Source: Monilinia fructicola
Lineage: Eukaryota; Ascomycota; Leotiomycetes; Helotiales; Sclerotiniaceae
Reading direction: 5' to 3'
Length of the DNA stretch: 64,000 nucleotides
NCBI GenBank assembly: GCA_008692225.1
Contig: VICG01000010.1
Location: 1,364,001 to 1,428,000, forward strand
Below are positions 38,248-48,754 of this stretch, one piece after another. Made by a program: the position numbers and the translations under genes. How positions within the stretch are numbered: position 1 is the stretch's first letter; each line of letters begins with the position of its first letter. The notes under the pieces were generated by a model. It was not told the DNA's origin and searched no databases. It worked only from the letters and a program-made list of their open reading frames with translations.

Positions 38248-39962
38248 CTACAACCTCGGTTCGACCATTCCCCTCCACCCCGCCTCCATGGCAATCAACT
38301 CCGCGGCCCGCTCTCCAATCGCCAAAACCGTTAACATGGGGTTGATGGTCGTCATGGTGGGGAAGACACCCCGCATCCGCGACCCGGACGCCGCTTAGAC
38401 CTCTCACTCTCAACTTCTCATCGCACACACTCATCTTGTCCTGCTCGCTTCCCATCTTGGTGGTGCCCGCGGGATGGTAGACGGTGTGGGCGACCTTTCG
38501 ACCATACTCGGAGAGTTGCTCATCCGTTTGGACGGCGGGGCCGGGGGCGACTTCTCGGAGGAGCCAGTTGGAGAATGGGGCTTGCTTTGCGATTTCTCGG
38601 GCGGCTTTGAGACCCGCGACGATGGTCGCGGCGTCGTAGCCTTCGGGGTCGGTAAAGTAGCGGAAGTCGAGGGCGGGCTTGACCGAGGGATCCGCCGAGG
38701 TGAGGTAGATACGACCGCGGGATCGGGGACGGGGGATGTTGGGCGTCATGCAGAATGCGTTTAGAGGGGCGTCGTATCCCAAGCGAGCGGTGTTGAGACA
38801 GAAGGGGATCTGGTAGCAGTGCATCATGATATCTGCGATGGTGCCATCGGGGAGAGCTTTGGGGTTGAGTTCTGGATGCCTGTGGTTCTTGGCGGCGTTG
38901 GGGAGTTCGCGACGGAGGAAGATTCCGGCGTCGCTGTCCATGGTGGTTTGGGGTGGGACAGGGGCGTTGAGCTCCCACATGATGATGGATTCGGGGTGGT
39001 CGATGAGGTTTTCCCCGACACCAGGAAGATCGTGGACGACGGGGATGTTGAGGTCTCTGAGTTGTTGGGCGGGGCCAACTCCGGAGAGGAGCATGAGACG
39101 GCACGTATCGACTGCGCCAGCGCAGAGGATGGTTTCGGTTTTCGGTGAGACGGTGAGTTTCTCGCCAGACTTCAAGGTTACGTTTACGCTCTTGACAGTT
39201 CTGTTTGGCGTCGAAGTTGAGTTTGCTGACCCAGGCATTAGTGAGGATGGTCAAGTTTGGTCGCTTCTCGGCACCGCGGAGAATGGGGGTGAATGTAAGC
39301 GACCGAAGCGGAACTTCTTCGTCCATCATCTGGATTGTAGGATACTGAGAAGAAACCGACTCCTTGCTCAAGAGCACCCTTTTCACGAATCTCGTGGTTG
39401 AAGTCATGGATGATGGGAATGTCCATGGCCGTAGAGCAAGCTTGCACCCAATCTTTGCAAATTTGATTTCTGTGGCGGGGATGAACGGGGTTGATTTGGT
39501 TGCGGAGGTTGTCAATGAGACGCATCATGGTCTTGAAGCCCCATCCTTTACACCCTAAACTCTCCCAAATTTGACAATCATACTCGAATGGGCGGAATGA
39601 TATCAACGTATTGTGAGAAGAGCAACCTCCCAGAACCTTGGCACGTGAGTGTCTAATGTATGAGTTTCCTATCGACTGTCAGCATCAATGTCAAATACAC
39701 CGGAAAGTCATCATCACCATTTGGTTGCTCGGTCGTTCCGTAATCATAATCCAATTCTCCACCAAGTAATGTGAGCCATTCTTTTGAGCTTCAAAACTTT
39801 TGTCATTATTGAAATCACTTGGACCCCCTCAATCATAAGAATCTTCTTGTTGGGTAAGTATTCGGAAAGTCTGCTAGCAATAACACATCCTGCTGTCCCA
39901 CCTCCAACGATGACATAGTCAAAGTCATTAACTTGAGATGATGATAGAAGATCGGTAGTCAT
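38248..39962 (-). CDS. GMC-family flavoenzyme, choline oxidase/dehydrogenase-like, six frame breaks
   Basis: FAD-dependent alcohol oxidoreductase, probably oxidising choline to betaine aldehyde. Two exons are inferred: 39718-39962 and 38248-39668, with a 49 bp intron. The N-terminus has the dinucleotide-binding VIVGGGTAGCVIASRL. Then follow LKEWLTLLGGELDYDYGTTE, the GMC signature HSRAKVLGGCSSHNTLISF, the second signature GAVDTCRLMLLSGVG, YHPAGTTKMG with the active-site His, and NPMLTVLAIGERAAELI with the C-terminal Asn. The frame breaks near 39833 (base missing), and near 39811, 39794, 39285, 39205 and 38370 (base extra). Each break leads into the frame that continues the family sequence. The corrected length is about 553 aa, normal for the family. 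The divergent neighbour is a betaine aldehyde dehydrogenase, which supports choline as substrate. Six breaks in 1.7 kb is the highest density here, so real decay cannot be ruled out. Confidence 0.85.
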
Positions 39963-42761
39963 CTTGAATCCTTGATGGTGAAGGGTATGAATATCCAAAA
40001 AAGAAAAGGAAGGATACTATACTCTACTCTACTACTATTCAGAAGAAAGAGATGTAAATAAGAAGTAATGAATGGATTTGTAATGGTATACTCGAGGAAA
40101 GTAGAAAAGACGTCCTCAGGTGATTTCTGGAGATGGGGATGGAATTATATCCTAGTCCCGGAGGGGCTGGAAGTGGATTCTGAATTGAGTAAAACTCGGT
40201 ATACGAAGTAAGGCGGTCTATGAAATGCCTAGGTAGGTACTGTACTGTATTCAAAATGAGGGATCAGGATGATCCAGGAGAGGGTCCTTATGGGGATGAC
40301 ACTTGAGATAGTGTACAGAACCTGGGTGCCGGGTGCTGGGTCGTGCTGGGTCTTCCAAGGTTGGAGATGTAAGAATGTAAGAATGTAAGATGTACAGCAG
40401 ATGATAGGTAAAATTGCCAAGTAGGGAAATAGAGCGCGTGGTTCTTTCGATACTTCCGATACTTTCGATACTTCCGATTCCTTGGAAATGATAATCTTTT
40501 TTGGTGAAATAACGGTGAGGGTGAATCAAGATGAGGTTCTATTAAAGACTTAAGTAAGAGGCGAGGAGAAGAGAGGAAAGGAAAGGGGAAGAAAGGGGGA
40601 GGAAAGGATGAAGCCGTGATTTATGAAAGAGATGAGAAGGGAAAAAAAGGTAAAAAAAAATCTATAAAATCTATTCTATCATTATTAATCTTTCTATCTA
40701 CCTTAGCCCTGGAGTCCCGAGAAACTAGATTATTTAGTAAAACGATTAAAGTTTCTCATGATTCAATTCAGTTCAATTCAATTCAATTCTTTTCGGAACC
40801 TAGGATCAATTGAGTAGCTGGGGATACTAGGTTGTAGGTAGGTAGGTAGGTAGAAGATATTGATAGTTGGAAAGAAAATGGTTGATTGAATCAATGAATT
40901 GGCGAATCAAACGAATCAATGAATCAATGAATCAATGAATGAACCAATGAATCAATCCAATTATACTTATTCCTTTAAACCGGCTTAAGAGAAAACTTAT
41001 TAGTAAATCATAAACTAGGTATCTAATTAGTAATATATAATATAAAGGAATATAAGGAAATTTCTAAATAACCTCGGAACTAATATAGTATAGAAAGATA
41101 AATAATAAAAATAAATAAATATAATAAGTAAATATTTATTAATCTATTTAAGATATCTACTCTATTTAATCTACTTATTTATTAAATAGTTTTTTATTTA
41201 TTTAATTAATTATTTAATTATTTAATTATTTAATTATATAATTATATAATTGTTTAATTTAATTATTAATTTGATTAATTAATTAATTAATTAATTATTT
41301 ATTTAATTATTTATTTACCTATCTATCTATCTATCTATCTATTCATCTATTTATTTATTTAATATAGATAGTATAGTATAAAAGGATCTAGGGATCTTTT
41401 TACTGATGTCGTTTAATCTAACATGGATGATATCTCGTAACACAACTTAGTCCCAAACCAGCTTAGCCTCATTGGCTTTTTCTGGGAGTGAAACATCTTG
41501 ACCAATAATAACTCAAAATGACGACAACCACACGATGCCAAGCGTTAGAATCATCCTTGAATCATCGTCATTACCAAATGAAGTGACTTTTTCCCTACTT
41601 ACATAATCTGGAAGCCCTTAAGGAAGATTATTAGATAGATGATTAAATCGTATTGTTCCTAGAGTATCTCCATTTGAATAAAAGGAAAAAAAAGACTTCA
41701 TTTGATTAAGCAAGCCGTGAAGGTTACTACTACTTGATAGGATACGATCAATATACAATATACAATATACAATATACAATACACAATCCAGTATCCATTA
41801 TATCCATCCGTAAGTACCTAATCTATCTAATCCTCTCAAGGTAATGAATCTTCTTTTTACTTAATTCAACCAAGCGAGAACGAGCGAGCGAGATCGATAG
41901 ATAGGAGACACTTTTCTTATCGTTGATGTCAATATCATCAGATGCATCATCGTCTACAAATCCTTTTCAAGACGAATCTCTGTTTTGAGTCTAATAAAAG
42001 TGGTTGGTTGGTTGGTTGGTTATATCGAACCATCATCCATATGCTGCTATTCAACTAATAGTAACACTTTCTTTCTCTCTTTCGTTCTTGCCAAGCTCCA
42101 AGAGATTCAATCCAATTCCAATTCCCCGAGAAGGAGGCGTCTTCCGCATTGAGCATGCCGCTCGGTACCTAGTACCTACCTAGGTACTAATAAGTACAGT
42201 CAGGACTCAGGATCCATATGGATCTTTGAACCATTCGATTTCTCTTTCTGGTCCGATATTCCGCCATATTTGAGACTTTCCATTTCGAATCTTTCATCGT
42301 ACTGTATTATACATTGTACATTGTACGTTGTACAGAGTATGTATCATATGTATATCCGATCCATCCATGTTTGTTTGTTTCATCTCACTCCACATCCTAT
42401 CTACTAGGTCGGAGTACTTCTATGTAGGTACATGACATCTACACGAGTCACGGTCAGGAATTGGTGCAAATGTTTGAATCAGTCCATTCCTCCGTACAGT
42501 CTTCTTTCTCTTCTAGTTCTTACCGAAATACCAACCAAGCAAGGGTGTTCGAATTCCTTTTACCCCACTAAGGAAATTATTTGCTTCGAGACCCATTTCC
42601 TCTTTACTACTGTATCTTCCCGAGCTCATTATTTGTATAGTATCATTTCAAGGTTTTTGATTGGTGAGAGAGAAGATAAGAGAAGAGGAGTGAAAGTGAA
42701 GACGGAAAGTCATTGAATACCAGGTTATTGATTGTCAACAACCAAAACCACCTCCCTCAAA
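39963..42761. other. Divergent intergenic region between GMC oxidase and ALDH
   Basis: The 2.8 kb spacer should hold both promoters. It has TTCGATACT repeats near 40445-40480, a GGTA run near 40832-40852, GAATCAAT units near 40890-40950, an ATACAAT run near 41748-41780 and a TTGG run near 42001-42020, plus the AT-rich island listed separately. Confidence 0.5.
40980..41420. repeat. AT-rich island in the choline-gene spacer
   Basis: About 440 bp of TA- and TTAATTAA-rich sequence with a CTAT microsatellite near 41317-41345. It is probably a RIP-degraded insertion. It splits the shared promoter region of the two choline-pathway genes. Confidence 0.5.
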
Positions 42762-44260
42762 ATGTCTATCTATGCAGAACAACAACTTTACTATGATGGC
42801 AAGGTCCAACAAGCAACCTCAAAAGAAACATTCACAACAGTCAACCCAGCAACAGGAAAACCTTTAGCAGATGTACAGAAAGCATCACAATCCGATATCG
42901 ATTCTGCTGTAGCTTCGGCACGCAAAGCATTTCCATCATGGTCCCAAACACCACCCATTGTCCGCTCACGAATCCTGCTCAAGGCCGTCCAGATACTTCG
43001 CGAACGAAATGACGAAATTGCAAAGGTAGAGACACACGATACAGGTAAAGCCTACTCGGAGACCAGCGCCGTCGATGTCGTTACGGGAGCAGATGTATTG
43101 GAATACTTTGCAAACCTAGTTGCCAGTGGGGGCATGAACGGAGAAACCACACAATTGAGAACAGATGCATGGATATATACCAAAAAGGAAGCTCTGGGAG
43201 TATGCGCCGGCATTGGAGCGTGGAACTACCCAATTCAAATCGCGTTATGGAAATCCGCACCCTGCTTAGCCGCCGGAAACTGTATGGTCTATAAGCCATC
43301 GGAAGTAACGCCACTGCATGGCCAAATCCTCGCACAAGTGTATGCAGAAGCTGGAGTACCCCGGGAGTCTTCAACATTGTACATGGAGATGGATCAGTTG
43401 GAGGATACTTGACCAGTCACCCAGGTATTGCCAAAGTAAGTTTCACTGGTCAAGTCTCAACTGGTCAAAAAGTTGCCGCCTCGGCAGCTGGTGGGATGAA
43501 ATACGTTACCATGGAGTTGGGCGGTAAAAGCCCGCTGATTATCCTCCCCGATACCGACGTGGAGAATGCCGTCGATGGAGCCATGATGGCCAACTTCTAC
43601 TCCACGGGTCAAGTCTGCACAAACGGAACTAGAGTCTTCGTGCATGAAAGTATGAAGTCGGCATTTGAAAAACGCCTCGTCGAGAAGATGGAATACGTTA
43701 GAGCCTTGGAGCCAATGGACCCAAAGAGTAACTTTGGTCCGCTCGTCTCGGAGATCCACCACAAAAAAGTCCTGAACTACATCCGCCAAGGCATTGAAAC
43801 CGACAAAGCCAAACTCATCTACGGCGGCCCCGAAAGACCGACCAACATCCCCAGCGGCCATGAGTCGGGCTTCTGGGTCCGTCCCACCGTCTTCACTGAC
43901 TGCACCGATGACATGCTCATCACCCGCGAAGAAATCTTCGGTCCCGTCCTCTGTATCCTCACATATTCCACCACCGAAGAAGTCATCCGCCGCGCCAACG
44001 ATACAAAATTAGGATTGGCAGCCGGCGTCTTTGGCAAGAATATAAATGAATGTCACGAAGTGATTGGACAGATCGAGGCCGGTATCACCTGGATTAACAC
44101 ATGGGGCGAAAGTCCGGCGGAGATGAGCGTAGGGGGCTGGAAGATGAGTGGAGTGGGTGTGGAAAATGGACGGCGGGGCTTGAACGCTTGGGTTAGGGAG
44201 AGGAGCACTTTGGTGCAGAACGGAGGTGGAGAGGTCGGAAGTGTTTTTTGCAAGTTGTAA
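42762..44260 (+). CDS. Betaine aldehyde dehydrogenase-like ALDH, one frame break
   Basis: NAD(P)+-dependent aldehyde dehydrogenase, probably converting betaine aldehyde to glycine betaine. Single exon. The ATG at 42762 has a good context (CTCAAAATG); a non-ATG extension upstream is not needed. Family features in order: [11 protein letters not shown], the active-site Asn in [25 protein letters not shown], the general base in MELGGKSP, the nucleophile Cys near residue 286 in [20 protein letters not shown], and [12 protein letters not shown] near the end. One base is missing from the C run near 43361-43364, after EAGVP. The other frame resumes with [21 protein letters not shown]. The corrected length is 499 aa, normal for the family. 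A general ALDH with another substrate is the main alternative. Confidence 0.88.
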
Positions 44261-45457
44261 GTCGTGAGGTGTGAGGTGTGAGGGGTGAGTTGGCCGAAAT
44301 CAGATACCCCTACCCTTCAGGGGTTGAAAATGAAACTACAGGAAAGGGGCTCGCTTCGAAGTCCGAAACCCCAGATTATTGGTCCACATCAATAGATAGA
44401 TAGAGAGATAGTCTTTGTGACACGAGTCACGACATGAATGCATGCCCCATTTGGTAGAACCAAAATGAAGCTCGTCCGATGTCCATGAGCGAGGAAACAA
44501 CATGTGAGCCTGTCAATTCAAATTTACCTGTCTGGAACCAAGAGCCGAGAGACAGCATATGAGCGTGTCTATTTTGCAATTCAAACGTATCTCTTCTGTA
44601 TCACGAACCAAGAGACACTGGCACATGCATAGGCCCTTGCAATGTGGGCATGAGAAGAAAGGGGGAGCGGGAGGGGGAAATAACAGTTTTTACTTCTACT
44701 TTGACATGCTCTTCCTCCATTCTCCTTTTTTTTCTTCTTTGTTTTTCAACCATCTCATCAGCAAATGTGCCTTTCGTCCAACATACAACCTTTGACATAG
44801 CAACACTCATGCAAGTGCAAATGGTGCAATATGCTCTTCCAGATCATGTTCCTCTCCCTCAATGTCGTAATCTTTCTCTTGGGTCGGCAGAAATCAATCT
44901 CCAATATGCTGACAAACATCCGGGACTGATTTCCGCCGTTCCTCTAAATTCTCTCAGAAATTCTTACATAAATACTTCGCTGAGCACCTCAAATGCTACG
45001 TTACGTGCTTATACATTGTAAACTCTTCAGATTCGTCAACAGTCTTTTTCTCGTTAATGTGCGCTCCACTTGCAGTTGAGCAAGGTAAAATTATCTCAGA
45101 GTGTAGATACTACGCTAGTAAGACATTCGATTCAATATATTCTTACATCTGTCGTTTTTATGGGTTTGTTAGCGGTCTTTTTATATCCTTGACAAGTTGA
45201 GCCGTTGGAAGTGATTAGACTGAGGTCATGGGTGCAAGAGGTGCGATTCGTCTTGCTCTGTTCTCGATTTCTACGCCAATTTATTAGCTTCCCGTTCTAT
45301 CCTTTTTTAATATTTTAAGAAACGTTGCTCACCTCCTCTTAATGTTCTGTCTGAGTCACTACCGTCTCGAAAGAATCTTCTGAAGCTGCCAAGGAGGGTA
45401 CTAAATAAGGATTAGCTGGATTTCAACGATCGACAAATGAGCTATAAATATGGGGCC
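44261..45457. other. Intergenic stretch, no gene seen
   Basis: It lies between the convergent ALDH and coiled-coil genes. Apart from the partial duplication listed separately, I see only a GGTGTGAG run near 44268-44288 and no domain-bearing frame. Confidence 0.5.
44497..44618. repeat. Imperfect tandem duplication of about 60 bp
   Basis: Units 44497-44553 and 44554-44618 share the order CATRTGAGC, GTGTC/CTGTC, AATTCAAA, CTGT and GAACCAAGAG.. with small indels between them. The duplication is non-coding. Confidence 0.6.
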
Positions 45458-47839
45458 TTACTTGGGACGTATTTCAGCATCTGGATGCATGGCTCTGTAC
45501 CAGCCTAGAAAGCGATTAAGTTCTATTTCACTGATGAACTTTATTCTCATCCTCGCGCTCTCAATCTTAGCAGGGCTGAAACCTTGTTCTTCTTCCTCAT
45601 TATATTCCTTCTTGGATCTTGGCCTATATATCTCAACCCTATGGTTCTCCCTCTCTATGTGGAAAAATCCACCGAGGACCCAGGAATCATCGATAACCAA
45701 CTTGGGATATTGTGAGGCTTTATTCTCAGTGCCATCAAAGGGGTGCAGGAAGTTCTTCTTATTCTTCATGACTTGTAGTCGGTAGGAAGGACTACCGCTT
45801 TTGCCAGACCATGTCACAGGGTAGCATTTGGAAGGACTACCGGGATCATACGACATAAACTCTATTGAAAAGCAATTGGCAGAAAGTCGGACCTCTGCGA
45901 TACTTAGTCTGCGACCACTTACTACTGGGCGGGCTGGTGCAACACTAGTAGGTTTGGGGGTTCTAGATACTCTTCTAGCTAGCTCAGAATTTCTAGAAAT
46001 CGAAGGAGTCGCTAATTGTCGGCTTGGCTCTGAATTTATGGATGGGTAATTATCGATTACTCTTTCTGCTGGCTCTGCATTGCTTTGTCTTGAGTGGTTG
46101 GTCGATCTTCCGTTTTGTTCCGGAACCTCAAAACTTTCCCTATGCTCTTGGCGATTTCCAGCAGGAGCCTCAGTTTTTAATATCAGAATGCTTTCACTTG
46201 TACCACCCATGCTGATGTCAGAAGCTTTTCGTTTAGACGGCGTGACTGTCTCAACGTTGAAACTAGAGCCTTCTTCCATCTTGAAAACATCATCCGTAGG
46301 TCCGTCTTCCAACAAGAATTGCCCGGGGGTGCCCTTGAAAGGTCTAGCGGTCTGCAACGAAGCGTATCTCTGACTTGAGAAACTCATGTAGTTATTAGAT
46401 ACGATTTCATCGCCCAAAGATATCTGAGAATGAACTGGTCCAACTTGTTTAGAAGGTAGGATTGCAGACATAGAGTCATGTTTAGACAATGCTTCACCCT
46501 TGCTATTGGATGAGTGATGCTGGGCTTTCGCAATTGGAGTTGAAGCATTTCTTGTTCTAGAATCCACATTATGGTCTTGCGCAGTAACCTGTGTTTTGGA
46601 CAGATCTCGACGCGAATTTTTGGCGGAGGAACCGCTATTTATGGCTACTTTTCTTTCAATGCTGGCAGATTTTATACACGGATATGGTACGTCTGGTATC
46701 TCATCAAAGCCATTGTATTGCCCAGAAGATTGCTCAGTGATTGGTCCTGGATTATCAGAACTGGTGGAAGAGCACTTATTGGAAGACTCTGACGCTAAAG
46801 CTGTAGAAGTATCCATCTTATGATTGACGTTGGGATATTTTTCTGAAGCTGGCATTCTGCTGGAAAGATCTTGACCTGACGTCTTCATAGGAGAGAACCA
46901 AGACTTATTTGCATGAGAATCAAAAGTCTCTTCTTCCGTAGCCATGCTAGATGGTTGTATTGGCACATGGATACCTAAATATCTTTGAGCATTAATTGCG
47001 TCGGTTTTTGAACAAGTCCAAACGCCTCGAGCTGAGGTGTTTGGCAAATCATTGGTCTTTTGACGCTTGGTCGAGTAGATTTCCGGAGATGGTCTGTACG
47101 CAAGGTGTGCAGTCGGTGAGGCTGGTGCCGAAAACGTGAATTGAGACAAACCCGTCGCAGAAGGGGGAGTATCTCTGACCTCCAAGGATGGATTATAGTC
47201 GAGAAGTGGTTGGAATTCACCAGGACTGGCTTTAAGATATTGGTTCTGAACGGCTCCCCAAGCTTGGCTTACAGGTTCTGTGGATCCACTAGCAGGACTG
47301 ACAGGTGGAGTCTCGGCCGCGGCTGCAGCAATAGCAGTTGTGCTTGGAGTCTCACGAACGATATTCGATCCGCAAATGCTACTTTTCTCTTTCAGGCTAC
47401 TCGCCATTCTCCAAAAGATATCCTTGGCTTTTCCTTCGAACTCTTGACTGTGCGAAAGGTTTTCGGTATGCAACTTTTGCAGTTTCTTGTAAGATTTGCC
47501 ACTCTTCCTGTATAATTCATTCTCGAGAGCATCTCGCTTATTGATGTATTCATTCTCGAGTTCTTGTAACTTTTGACTGTATTTCTTGTTGATGCGATCA
47601 ATCTCCAATTCTTGTTCTTCCTTTAGGATTGTCATGTGAGCATGCTTTCGATCTTCCAATTGTTTGAAGCTGCTATTGTATTCTCGTAAGGTTTCTTGAT
47701 CGGCCAAGTAATTATCATTGTCGGTAATTTGACGTCCTTCGCACTCATTGAATTCTTGAGCAAGAAGATGCATCTCCCAGTGGAACGGGCCTGTCGTCTC
47801 CATTGTGGGCTTGACGTTATTGTGGTTGTGTTCATCCAT
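45458..47839 (-). CDS. Unrecognised coiled-coil protein, 793 aa
   Basis: A single uninterrupted exon starting at an ATG. I do not recognise a family. Residues from about 38 to 150 are charged and heptad-like (for example KEEQELEIDRINKKYSQKLQ), which predicts a coiled coil. The middle 450 residues are Ser/Thr/Pro-rich and low in order, with a short poly-Ala run near 175. The last 150 residues are denser, with aromatic and charged positions (WVLGGFFHIERENHRVEIYRP and FLGWYRAMHPDAE), and look like a folded domain. This layout suggests a scaffold or nuclear/chromatin protein, but that is inference only. Unlike genes further left, it has no frame break over 2.4 kb. Confidence 0.85.
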   Translation of the reverse strand: MDEHNHNNVKPTMETTGPFHWEMHLLAQEFNECEGRQITDNDNYLADQETLREYNSSFKQLEDRKHAHMTILKEEQELEIDRINKKYSQKLQELENEYINKRDALENELYRKSGKSYKKLQKLHTENLSHSQEFEGKAKDIFWRMASSLKEKSSICGSNIVRETPSTTAIAAAAAETPPVSPASGSTEPVSQAWGAVQNQYLKASPGEFQPLLDYNPSLEVRDTPPSATGLSQFTFSAPASPTAHLAYRPSPEIYSTKRQKTNDLPNTSARGVWTCSKTDAINAQRYLGIHVPIQPSSMATEEETFDSHANKSWFSPMKTSGQDLSSRMPASEKYPNVNHKMDTSTALASESSNKCSSTSSDNPGPITEQSSGQYNGFDEIPDVPYPCIKSASIERKVAINSGSSAKNSRRDLSKTQVTAQDHNVDSRTRNASTPIAKAQHHSSNSKGEALSKHDSMSAILPSKQVGPVHSQISLGDEIVSNNYMSFSSQRYASLQTARPFKGTPGQFLLEDGPTDDVFKMEEGSSFNVETVTPSKRKASDISMGGTSESILILKTEAPAGNRQEHRESFEVPEQNGRSTNHSRQSNAEPAERVIDNYPSINSEPSRQLATPSISRNSELARRVSRTPKPTSVAPARPVVSGRRLSIAEVRLSANCFSIEFMSYDPGSPSKCYPVTWSGKSGSPSYRLQVMKNKKNFLHPFDGTENKASQYPKLVIDDSWVLGGFFHIERENHRVEIYRPRSKKEYNEEEEQGFSPAKIESARMRIKFISEIELNRFLGWYRAMHPDAEIRPK

Positions 47840-48754
47840 TGTGGTAGGAAGAATGAAATTGGATGAATAAAAGATTGAATTGAAATATTGATTAGCAAAA
47901 AGCTATTGAAAAGTGCGCGCGTTGATTTTTTTTTTGTTTTCAAGGAAGGAGCGTCTCACAATCTTTGAGCACTAAGATGAGAAAGAGGAAAGAGGAAAGA
48001 GGAAAGAGGAAAGAGGAAAGAAGGATTTTGATTATAAAAAGATAGAAGGAACCAGTTTGGTATAATACCAAATACCAAATACCCAAATTTTGTAATCAAT
48101 CAATCTCGAAGTTTCGTGCTGTAAGATGCGAGAGACAAAGTTTGTTCTTGTTCTTGTTGTTGTTGTTGCTGTTGTTGTTGTGGAAGCTGGAGGTTTGTTG
48201 ATAACTCGATGTGTATATATTCTTTACACGTGAGAATTTCCTCAAAAGTTTCTGCTTTCTGTGTGGCGTTATTTGGAAATTTGTCACCCGCTTCATCTGA
48301 TCTTTCTATTGGCAAGATGATATTTCAAGATGAAATTAATACAAAGTGAATCTTGAAAGTTGAAAGTGGCCAGGACAAAAATCTTGGAGGTGCCTAGGTA
48401 GGTACTGACTCCAATCTCCACGAACAGTTCACTTCCATTCATCGACTACGGGTTTTCAGTTCCCCCCTACGTTTTCATCGCTCAGAATATTGGCCTTCCA
48501 TATCTCATCTCTCCAAGTCTGGATATTGGAGTTCGTTTTTATCGGAAGTTGGAAGATAAAGCTGGATAGGCTGCATGAATACCAAAGTCATCCGTGGCTC
48601 GACGGTCTCCAAACTTCTTGGAAATATTTGAACAGGCTGTGATATCAATGAAGACTTCAAGGTTTCAGTCTTCAATGATTCTTCAGGGCTTGAAAGATTG
48701 ATTAGCCAGTAAAATCCGAAGTTATCGCCATCCTTCATTATAACCACCTTATAC
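47840..48754. other. Intergenic stretch, no gene called
   Basis: It has an AAAGAGG run near 47985-48025 and GTTGTT/GTTCTT runs near 48143-48180. A minus frame at 48505-48789 overlaps the 3' end of the next gene in another frame. Splicing favours the gene frame, so I do not call it. Confidence 0.45.

Noticed and set aside
38520..39515. A 331-codon minus frame as a gene of its own
   Set aside because: Only its middle stretch is the true GMC frame between two breaks; the rest is out of frame.
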